DNA from: an uncultured Cellvibrio sp.
Lineage (GTDB): Bacteria; Pseudomonadota; Gammaproteobacteria; Pseudomonadales; Cellvibrionaceae
Direction: 5' to 3'
Assembly: GCA_946886255.1 (NCBI GenBank)
Contig: CAMPIG010000244.1
Location: forward strand, 1 to 7,311
DNA: 7,311 nucleotides
Part shown: piece by piece, positions 1 to 7,100 of the stretch
Layout of the letters: each line of letters starts with the position of its first letter
Numbering within the stretch: position 1 is the first letter of the stretch
Notes under the pieces: model-generated
What the model saw: only the letters and a program-made list of their open reading frames with translations
What the model was told of the DNA's origin: nothing
Database searches by the model: none
Made by a program: the position numbers and the translations under genes

Positions 1-669
1 TCGGTTATTTATGTTCCGGCACCTTTCTGTAAGGATTCAATCCTTGAAGCAGCCAACGGCGGCATCAAACTGATTGTGTGTATTACTGAAGGTATCCCGA
101 CTCTGGATATGCTGGATGCAAAAGTAAGATGCGACGAGTTGGGTGTGCGTGTGATTGGACCAAACTGTCCCGGTGTGATCACTCCGGGTGAGTGCAAGAT
201 CGGTATTATGCCGGGTCACATTCACAAGCCAGGTAAAGTCGGTATTGTTTCTCGCTCCGGTACGCTCACGTATGAAGCCGTTAAACAAACCACTGACTAC
301 GGTTTTGGTCAGTCCACGTGTGTAGGTATTGGTGGTGATCCGATTCCGGGCTCCAACTTCATCGACATCCTGAAGTTGTTCCAGGCAGACCCACAAACTG
401 AAGCCATCGTCATGATCGGTGAAATCGGTGGTTCTGCGGAAGAAGAAGCGGCGGCATTTATCAAAGCGAATGTAACCAAGCCTGTTGTGTCTTATATTGC
501 TGGTGTCACTGCACCTGCCGGTAAGCGTATGGGCCACGCCGGTGCGATTATCTCTGGTGGTAAAGGTACGGCGGCTGAGAAATTTGCGGCACTGGAAGAT
601 GCTGGTGTCAAGACTGTGAAAAGTCTGGCCGATATTGGCAAAGCCCTGAAAGAAGTTACCGGTTGGTAA
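1..669 (+). CDS. sucD: Succinyl-CoA synthetase (succinate-CoA ligase, ADP-forming) alpha subunit, 5'-truncated by window edge
   Basis: This is the alpha subunit of the TCA-cycle enzyme that interconverts succinyl-CoA and succinate with formation of ATP or GTP; it works in the cytoplasm as a complex with SucB/SucC-type beta subunits. The reading frame is open from base 1, so the gene starts outside the window. The 222 visible residues match E. coli SucD almost throughout, from about its residue 68 to the end (known full length about 290). Recognisable blocks are [18 protein letters not shown], the [14 protein letters not shown] segment, [28 protein letters not shown], and [11 protein letters not shown]. 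The His of the last block, at bases 535-537, is the phosphorylated active-site histidine (about His246 in E. coli). The gene ends with TAA and is followed after 14 bases by a strong terminator, as expected for the last gene of a suc operon. The identification is very secure. Confidence 0.98.
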   Translation, partial: SVIYVPAPFCKDSILEAANGGIKLIVCITEGIPTLDMLDAKVRCDELGVRVIGPNCPGVITPGECKIGIMPGHIHKPGKVGIVSRSGTLTYEAVKQTTDYGFGQSTCVGIGGDPIPGSNFIDILKLFQADPQTEAIVMIGEIGGSAEEEAAAFIKANVTKPVVSYIAGVTAPAGKRMGHAGAIISGGKGTAAEKFAALEDAGVKTVKSLADIGKALKEVTGW

Positions 670-683
670 TTTGCGGATGGTAG

Positions 684-712
684 AAAAAAGGCGACTTCGG
701 TCGCCTTTTTTT
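684..712 (+). terminator. Rho-independent terminator after sucD
   Basis: A perfect six-base GC-rich stem (GGCGAC at 690-695 with GTCGCC at 700-705) encloses a UUCG tetraloop closed by C-G, a very stable loop. It is flanked by six A before and seven T after, which extend the pairing. It begins 14 bases past the sucD stop. The A-tract on the other side means it could also stop transcription arriving on the minus strand, although no minus-strand gene lies nearby. Confidence 0.95.
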
Positions 713-812
713 ATGGAGAAAAATAGTGTGCGTCCGCGTATTCCGGCCTACATTGCTGAAAACCGCGATAAAAAAATGTTAAGAGGTGATGCGGATCTGA
801 CATGAACAGCTA

Positions 813-826
813 TTATCAAAAGATAA
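813..826. promoter_or_regulatory. Short inverted repeat upstream of the pectate-lyase-like gene
   Basis: TTATC-AAAA-GATAA is a perfect five-base inverted repeat, about 60 bases before the chosen ATG at 885. It is followed at 826-837 by AACAATATCGTT, which is palindromic except for one base pair. Either could be an operator in the promoter region. Neither matches a regulator site I can name, and short AT-rich palindromes arise by chance. No convincing -35/-10 pair was found around it; CTGACA at 797-802 is the best -35-like hexamer but lacks a well-spaced -10. Confidence 0.25.
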
Positions 827-884
827 CAATATCGTTTTATCGGTGAGAGTCATCGGTCTATCTACAATAACGACAGAGACTGAC

Positions 885-2552
885 ATGTTTGTAATCAAGC
901 ACCGCCTCAATATATCCAATTATTTATTTCGCGCATTATGCTCACTTTGCATCGGCATACTGGCTGTAGCTTTTTCTGCTGCGACGATATCTGCTGAACT
1001 TTCTGAACCATCACCAGATGAAGTGAAAGATACTATGAAGCGCGCGACACGCTTTATGGTAGAAAAGGTCAGCCACCGCGGAGGATATGTATGGTCCTAT
1101 TTGCCGGATTTCTCACGCCGCTGGGGAGAGCTAGAAGCGCGTGAGACCATGATCTGGATTCAGCCGCCTGGAACGGCAACCATGGGCCATGTTTTTTTAG
1201 ATGCTTATCACGCAACCGGCGATGAATATTATTACGCAGCAGCAGAGCAGGTGGCTGGTGCAATCATCTGGGCTCAGCATCCGACCGGGGGCTGGAATTA
1301 TGTCGCCGATTTTGGTGGCGAAGCATCGCTGCGCGATTGGTATAGCACAGTCGGAAAAAATGCATGGCGTCTGGAGGAGTTCCATCATTATTACGGCAAT
1401 GCCACCTTTGATGACGGTGGAACTGCAGAAGCGGCAAAATTCCTGTTGCGTTTGTACAACGAAAAACTTGATCCCAAATATCGTCCCTCGCTTGATAAAG
1501 CAATCAGCTTTATGCTCGACAGCCAATACCCTATCGGTGGTTGGCCACAGCGCTATCCGCTTCGCCATGAATATTCACGTAACGGGCAGCCTGATTACAC
1601 ATCGTTCATTACATTTAATGATGATGTCGCGCAGGAAAATATTGATTTCTTGTTAATGTGCTATCAGGCATTAGGCGAGCAGCGTGTACGCGAACCTATT
1701 ATTCGAGCAATGAACGCCTTTTTGATTGCACAGTTAGGTCAACCTCAGCCAGGATGGGCATTGCAATATACAACAGAGCTTCAGCCCGCCGGAGCGCGCA
1801 GTTATGAGCCACGTTCACTTTCGCCAGCAACAACGGCCGAAAATATTCGTCAATTGATAAAGTTTTATCGTATGACCGGTGAAACGAAATTTTTGGCGCG
1901 TATTCCGGAAGCTTTGGATTGGCTTGATGCCGTGCGCTTACCGCGCAAAGATGTTATTGATGGTCGTACTCATCCTACCTTTGTTGAAGTCGGTACAGGT
2001 AAAGCTCTCTATACCCATCGACGTGGCTCCAATGCCACCAATGGTGAATATTATCTTGATTATGAGCCAGGTAATGAATTAATCCATTACCGATCAATTC
2101 GTCATATTGATGTCGACCAACTGCGCCAGCTTTTTAAAGAGGCAAAAGGATTAGCTCCGGAAGCGCTAATAAAAGAGTCTCCCTTGAAAAGTAAAACGGC
2201 GGTGGAACTTCCGCGTTACTTTACGTTGGGCAATGTCAGCGTATCGGATTTAAACACTCGCGCACTGCCACCCTCGCGCAGTAAAAATCTTAAAGAAGAT
2301 GTGGAACGTTTGAGACAGGAATTGAACCAGGATGGCTACTGGCCGGTTAAACTGCGTTATACCACCAACTCTTACCGCGGTCAGGCACCCGCCACAGTTG
2401 CAGCAGGCGGTTTCTCAAATACCAACGTCGGTGATCAGTGGGATACTTCCCCTTATGAAACAGATGACCCCGTGACAGGTATTTCAATTGGTGCTTATAT
2501 AAAGAATATGGGCGTTTTAATAAGGTACTTGATTAAAAATCAGCAGGAATAA
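885..2552 (+). CDS. Secreted pectate-lyase-like protein (PL10 / Pec_lyase family type)
   Basis: The protein has 555 residues from ATG 885. It begins with a Sec signal peptide: K/R near residues 5-7, a hydrophobic stretch around 20-33, and probable cleavage after ISA at residue 37, giving an exported enzyme. The body shows the alpha/alpha-toroid pattern of PL10 pectate lyases, which cut polygalacturonate by beta-elimination with calcium. Visible blocks are RGGYVWSYLPD (65-75), FDDGGTAEAAKFL (175-187), GGWPQRYPLR (218-227), FITFNDD (241-247), and GARSYEP (303-309). By remembered alignment with Cellvibrio Pel10A, D176/D177 and D246/D247 would be substrate or calcium ligands and R305 the catalytic base; this mapping is tentative. 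The usual C-terminal EIGTNRPIFGDRD block is replaced by a different one (VEVGTGKALYTHRRG, 367-381), followed by some 170 more residues, so this is a divergent member. A GTG at 843 gives 14 extra residues but lacks a ribosome site and would spoil the signal peptide; ATG 885 is preferred. No terminator is visible after it. Confidence 0.82.
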   Translation: MFVIKHRLNISNYLFRALCSLCIGILAVAFSAATISAELSEPSPDEVKDTMKRATRFMVEKVSHRGGYVWSYLPDFSRRWGELEARETMIWIQPPGTATMGHVFLDAYHATGDEYYYAAAEQVAGAIIWAQHPTGGWNYVADFGGEASLRDWYSTVGKNAWRLEEFHHYYGNATFDDGGTAEAAKFLLRLYNEKLDPKYRPSLDKAISFMLDSQYPIGGWPQRYPLRHEYSRNGQPDYTSFITFNDDVAQENIDFLLMCYQALGEQRVREPIIRAMNAFLIAQLGQPQPGWALQYTTELQPAGARSYEPRSLSPATTAENIRQLIKFYRMTGETKFLARIPEALDWLDAVRLPRKDVIDGRTHPTFVEVGTGKALYTHRRGSNATNGEYYLDYEPGNELIHYRSIRHIDVDQLRQLFKEAKGLAPEALIKESPLKSKTAVELPRYFTLGNVSVSDLNTRALPPSRSKNLKEDVERLRQELNQDGYWPVKLRYTTNSYRGQAPATVAAGGFSNTNVGDQWDTSPYETDDPVTGISIGAYIKNMGVLIRYLIKNQQE

Positions 2553-2662
2553 TGGGCGCTAATCGTTAAATTCAGATGAAGATATAATTAATTGGTGCCG
2601 ATGGTGTTAATGATGTCTATTATGCAAGTTGAATAACGTTAATAACAAAGGAAGCCCTATTT

Positions 2663-2896
2663 ATGTCAATTTCTACCGATTTGCTCGATGAAATGAATGT
2701 GCTTATGAAGTTTGATTTATCGACTACGCAAGCTGGCATTAAAGTGCATTCCGATGCGACACCGGAAACCATAGCCGCCTCGCAGCGTCTTTTTGAAAAG
2801 GGATTGCTAACCCAAGCTGATGGTGGTTACCTGACCAGCCTGGGTTATGAAGCGGCGCAGCATGTGCAGAGTGCAGTGATGATTTTGCAGAATTAG
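2663..2896 (+). CDS. Conserved hypothetical protein, TIGR02647-like
   Basis: A 77-residue protein with no signal peptide or membrane segment. It resembles the small gammaproteobacterial family TIGR02647 as I remember it: an N-terminal L-NVL--FDLSTTQ-GIKVHS segment (here residues 11-30), AAS/A-QRLF-KGL (38-48), and QADGGYLTSLGYEAAQH (51-67). The pattern, a small helical unit with a GYLT-x-LG turn, looks winged-helix-like, but no function is established. The start is well supported: AAGGAAG at 2648-2654 lies eight bases before ATG. It stands alone, 110 bases after the lyase-like gene and 172 before the next gene. A TATTAT at 2618-2623 could be its -10, without a good -35. Its function is unknown; conservation makes it likely to be a core gene rather than cargo. 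Confidence 0.85.
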   Translation: MSISTDLLDEMNVLMKFDLSTTQAGIKVHSDATPETIAASQRLFEKGLLTQADGGYLTSLGYEAAQHVQSAVMILQN

Positions 2897-3068
2897 GTCT
2901 AGCTGCAAGTATCTGCGTGATCTACGTTTGCACTACGCCTTTCGCTATCACCTGCTGCTCTATGGAATCTCTCTTGGTTATCTAATTAAAGATGATAATC
3001 TACTGAAATTAGTTAGCGAATTTTCAAGTACGGTAAACTTGACTCCGGTAATGTGAAAGAGAAATAAA
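2897..3068. other. Intergenic gap with a start-less open frame
   Basis: No complete gene is seen here. The frame from 2883 to 3056 on the + strand is open for 57 codons and encodes a plausible-looking peptide (for example LHYAFRYHLLLYGISLGYL around 2928-2984), but it has no ATG before its penultimate region and no ribosome site. It could be the tail of a decayed gene or chance. GATAAT at 2994-2999 is a possible -10 box for the DUF4291 gene without a well-placed -35. The last bases (AAAGAGAAA, 3056-3064) provide a weak purine-rich ribosome site for the next gene. Confidence 0.4.
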
Positions 3069-3668
3069 ATGTCCGATAGAATAATTAGAGCCTGCTATGA
3101 TGAAAGCAGTATCAGGGTTTACCAGGCTTTCGGAGATTCAATTGCTGATTCAGCGCTCGCCAACGGTACTTTTATATCTCCTCCTTTCAAACTGCACCGT
3201 ATGACTTGGATTAAGCCGTCGTTTCTTTGGATGATGTATCGATGTGGATGGGGTGTAAAGGAAGAAGCGCAGAAACGAGTTCTGGCGATGAGGATTAGCC
3301 GGCGGGGGTTTGAATGGGCGCTCATCAATAGTATTGGCTCACTTAGGAGAGAATGTGCGACTGACGAAGAGTGGGCTAGGCTGAAGAAGATTGCTCCGGT
3401 GAGGATCCAATGGGATCCTGACCGAGACATTTTTTCGAAGCCCCTTACTGATCGGGCTATTCAGATTGGCCTATCTGGTGTTGCGGTTGATTTATACGTT
3501 CGAGATTGGATAATTGGCATTACAGATGTGACTGATACGGTGGCTCACATGCGACATCTAATTTCTGCAGGCAAAGTAGAGGAAGCTTCATTGTTGATGC
3601 CGAAAGAAGCCGCGTATCCGCTATCCCTGGAAATAGCTGAACATATCGGTGCCGATATTAAATTATGA
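3069..3668 (+). CDS. DUF4291 domain-containing protein
   Basis: The 199-residue protein is full length for the DUF4291 family (PF14124; members are about 200 aa) and intact. Family blocks can be read in order: RAxYD near the start (7-11), IRVYQAF (15-21), IADSALANGTF (25-35), the hallmark RMTWIKPSFLWMMYRCGWG (44-62), RRGFEWAL (78-85), VRIQWDPDRD (111-120), QIGLSGVAVDLYV (132-144), and ITDVTDTV (151-158). It has no signal peptide or membrane span, so it is presumably cytoplasmic. The molecular function of the family is not known to me. The start ATG at 3069 follows a weak purine stretch and gives the family's usual N-terminus. Its stop overlaps by six bases, tail to tail, with the putative immunity gene on the other strand, leaving no room for a terminator. 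DUF4291 genes occur widely and need not be part of the toxin module; neighbourhood alone suggests accessory cargo. Confidence 0.9.
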   Translation: MSDRIIRACYDESSIRVYQAFGDSIADSALANGTFISPPFKLHRMTWIKPSFLWMMYRCGWGVKEEAQKRVLAMRISRRGFEWALINSIGSLRRECATDEEWARLKKIAPVRIQWDPDRDIFSKPLTDRAIQIGLSGVAVDLYVRDWIIGITDVTDTVAHMRHLISAGKVEEASLLMPKEAAYPLSLEIAEHIGADIKL

Positions 3669-4193
3669 CTCGCGAGCAATTAGTTCTTTTAAAATGTTCT
3701 TGTCCCCCTGCAACCAATACTTTTCTCGATCGGGAAGCACTTTTTCGTCGGTCGTAAAATCTTTGAACTGGGACTTCCAACCATCCGGTACATACCGCTC
3801 CAACGGTGTTCCTTCTGAATAGAAAGCACATAGGCATCGTAAATCAAAGTCAACAAACAGCGAGGGAAAGAGCTCTGCAACATCCCACCAGGATGACGCG
3901 GCCTCATACTCCTTTTGTAACCTATCTTCTAGATATTTTGTCGATGTTTCATATTTGGACATATTTGATAGAAAAACTTCTACATTTTTCGCACACACTA
4001 TTCGAATGCCGAACCTGTAATCAGCCTCAAAATCCGGGACAAAGTGGCCGTGGTCAATAAATTCATTTCTCCACTTATCTAAATCAAGAACCCATAATTC
4101 TCTTGGGCTTCTAAACCATCGAAAGCTATTTTTATATCGCACTACTACAAGAATATTATCTTCATACTGTTCGTTCACTTTGTCATTCCTCAC
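3663..4193 (-). CDS. Putative immunity protein for the adjacent RHS toxin
   Basis: A 176-residue, mildly acidic soluble protein (about 33 D/E against 26 K/R) without signal peptide or membrane segment. Best start: GTG at 4193-4191, whose GTGA overlaps the TGA stop of the RHS toxin, with GGAAGAG at 4207-4201 seven bases upstream; this is classic translational coupling. An ATG further upstream (4247) would add 18 residues inside the toxin gene and is less likely. Distinct segments are RYKNSFRWFRSPRELWVLDL (19-38), GHFVPDFEADYRFGI (49-63), SWWDVAELFPSLFVDFD (101-117), and AFYSEGTPLERYVPDGW (123-139). I do not recognise a named immunity family, though similar sequences next to RHS or other polymorphic toxins seem familiar. 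The immunity role is inferred from position immediately 3' of the toxin tip, coupling, and size. It would act in the cytoplasm by binding and blocking the toxin tip. Sampled stretches of this gene are more AT-rich (about 33-45% GC) than much of the RHS core. Confidence 0.75.
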   Translation of the reverse strand: MRNDKVNEQYEDNILVVVRYKNSFRWFRSPRELWVLDLDKWRNEFIDHGHFVPDFEADYRFGIRIVCAKNVEVFLSNMSKYETSTKYLEDRLQKEYEAASSWWDVAELFPSLFVDFDLRCLCAFYSEGTPLERYVPDGWKSQFKDFTTDEKVLPDREKYWLQGDKNILKELIARES

Positions 4194-7100
4194 GTAATCA
4201 CTCTTCCAGATCCCGGAACTGCACTTTCTTCCAGCCATTTGGTCCAAATCTCGGGTAATTCATAGGACCGTCCCGGTGTGGATGGATCAACTATTTTTGG
4301 CGCAAGACCACCTTGATTGAGAGTATTTGCACGATAATTTGCCTGAGGGATAGCCTCTCCTTTGATAAAATCATCCATCCATTTGGGGATTTCGAATGCG
4401 ACGATCTCGGAGCCTGGTCTCAAGCTTTGAAAATATCTAGCGTGTTCCATGTTGCCAATACTTATATTTAAGGTTGTTCGAGCGATTATGGGATCTTTGT
4501 TTGCGTCAATTTTAATGTGGTGGCGGCTTGCCTTCGGAGGAGTTCCCCCTTGTACTCTGAAAACCGTAACAGTGTCACAACCACTCAATCCAAAAGGGTC
4601 CGTCCAAGAGGAAGGGTCATGCACGTAGCTGTATATACTCAAGCCACCGCTTAATTTGACGGGGTCTTGGCTCAAGTATTCGCCAGCGCCGGGATCATAG
4701 TATCTAAACCTATTGTAATAAAGCCCGGTCTCACTATCTTCATATTGCCCAGGCCAACGGAAGGGACAAAAATCGTTTTCGCCCTTAAGGTTGCGCAATT
4801 CTCCCCATATACTGATGTCGGCCGACCAAACTTCTTCACCTTGTTTATCGAAGATTTTAGTCGGTGTGCCGAGATAGTCGGTGACAATGGAATAATATTC
4901 ATCGCCGACAAGTTTGGCCATGGGGGCAAAGCTGTTTGGTTCAAACAGCCATGTAATGGGTGTTGCTCTCGTGCCTTTATCTATAGGTGGCCCGTTGGGT
5001 TTGATAGATTGCAACCTCACTTCACGCTGATCTGCGGCAACTTCGTCGGCGTGAGGGCTTTGCTGTAGCAGTATCTGTGGCACAATTGCTTTTGCTGCTT
5101 CCTGCCATTCGTGTAAGGGACTGTTCCCGTCCCACACCCAATGAGTGGCTTTTCCGTTAAAGGTCTTCTTCACGCGGCGGCCAAGTGCATCATAGTCAAA
5201 AAGCACTTCTTTGCCGTCGGGTCGGAGGACTTTTTGCAGCATCCCGCTGCCATTCCATCTATAACCCCAGACTTTATTGCCGGGCTCGATTTTGCGTATC
5301 AGGTTGCCTTCCACGTCATATTCATATCGCGTAACGCCTTTGTCACTGCGAACAGCCAATAGCTGACCAGCCGGGCCGTATTCCCGATCTTTTTGTTGCA
5401 CCGTTTTGAAAAGATTCCCCACAGCATCAGGCATTCGCATTTCAAAGCTATTATCACTATAACGAGCAGACACCAAATTACCCACCGGGTCGTGAGCAAA
5501 AATAGTTTCTCTGCGTAAATTATCAATGATTTTGAATAGGCGATCATTGACACCCCATAAATAACTTTTCGCGGAATTTTTCTGTTGATCCTGATAGATC
5601 TCGTGGTGAATGGGTCTACCGAGTTTGTCTCTAGTCCAGCGGCTGCGAATACCACAAGATAACTCTCTTTCAAGTTCCAACCCTTGGGCATCCCGTTGAA
5701 AAACAGCTTCAAAGTACTGGTCGCCGGTAGATATTCTGATGGCATCGCCGCGGTTATTGCGTTTGATGGCTTGGTTCAATCCCAGTGATGATTGAATACT
5801 TATACGTGATCCAATTGCATCAAATTTTGAGGCAATCCAATGTTCGCCCTGAACTTCTTTAAGCACGCGCCCGAGAGGATCTCTTTCGAACACTGTTGTG
5901 GTCTGCGCATTGGCAGCTCTTATCAGCTCTCCATCTTTCCGATATTCGTAGCTTTCAAAATTACCATCGCTGTGAAAAATTTTTGTGGGTCTGTTCATCA
6001 CGTCATAATTGAACAAAGAATATCGGCTGCCAGGGCGATTAATTCGTGCGACGCGCCGGCAGGGATCGCGAACGTATTGCCGTACCAATCCGTCGAAACC
6101 TGATTCCGTAATAACTTCCCCGTTAGGATCAAGTTCGAACTGATAAATTCGACCGTGTTCATTTATAACGCTGGTCAGTCGTTCTTCTTGATCGTACACA
6201 AATTTCACCGTTGTGCCGTTTTGGCTGCGGGAAATCAGGCGACCCATACCCGCGTAACGGAAGTGAACGTCATATTGCTGGTCTTTGGCTTGGACAATAT
6301 TGTTTGCGGCGTCGTAGTGAAGATAGTGAATGTTGTCATCAGGTTCCTGCACTCGAGTAATCCGTCCTAATTTATCGCGCATAAATTCGCGGCGATTTCC
6401 TCGGCTGTCAACGGTGGAAAGTAAATTGCCCAATGCATCACTTTCCCACCACACCTCATTACCATCGGCTTCTGATATGGCGCGAATATTGAAATTCTGA
6501 TCGTAGTAGAAGTGGAAGGCATTGTTGGCAGCATCAGTGATGCGGGTTAACACAATTCCCTCGTATTCGTAGCGCGTTTGATTATTGAGTGGATCATGAA
6601 TCGCAATCAACCGATTGTCGGCGTTATAAGAGTAACGCCAAACATTGCCGAGGGGGTCTATAACTTGGGTCAGATTCTGATTTTCGTCGAAGACCAGCCG
6701 TTTTGTAGTGCCATCGGGTCTTATCAATTTGGTTGTATTACCAAATTCATCAAATTCAAATCGCGTTTTATTGCCAAGTGGATCAGTTGCACAGGTAATC
6801 TGCGCAAATTCGTTGTACTCCGAGTAGCTGATATTTCCTAACGGATCAATGACTTTGTGAGGCAAGATACCATTGTGAAGGTAGCTAGTCACATGGCCAT
6901 GGGAGTCCTTGACATAAGTAATATTGTTGTGGAGGTCGTAGTGAAGTTGGCGAAGATAGATGTTGTTGTCGCCCCAGGTTTTTATGCAGCGTGCATTATG
7001 ATCCAGTCCATCATATTCAAAATAAAAATTTAATCCATCGCGGAAGGTTTCTTTAATGAGCAACCGATTGGCGTAGCGGTAGGTCAGAGGTTGTGCTAGA

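Noticed and set aside
37..537. Long minus-strand frame opposite sucD
   Set aside because: Shadow of a highly conserved gene on the other strand; its translation has no recognisable protein character.
677..805. Small + strand frame of 43 codons (ATG 677) or 30 codons (ATG 713) after sucD
   Set aside because: It runs through or starts at the T-tract of the terminator, has no Shine-Dalgarno sequence, and its product resembles nothing I recognise.
843..884. GTG start for the pectate-lyase-like gene giving 14 more residues
   Set aside because: No ribosome site before it, and the added residues would precede the natural signal peptide that begins at ATG 885.
3039..3067. TTGACT at 3039-3044 with AAATAA at 3062-3067 as a promoter for DUF4291
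   Set aside because: The -10-like box abuts the ATG at 3069, which would put the transcript start inside the gene.
4194..4247. Upstream ATG for the immunity gene
   Set aside because: It lies inside the toxin gene and lacks the good Shine-Dalgarno sequence seen before the coupled GTG.
5299..5745. Secondary minus-strand frame within the RHS gene, and several plus-strand frames opposite it
   Set aside because: The RHS frame is continuous and carries clear YD repeats here; the others are overlapping shadows.
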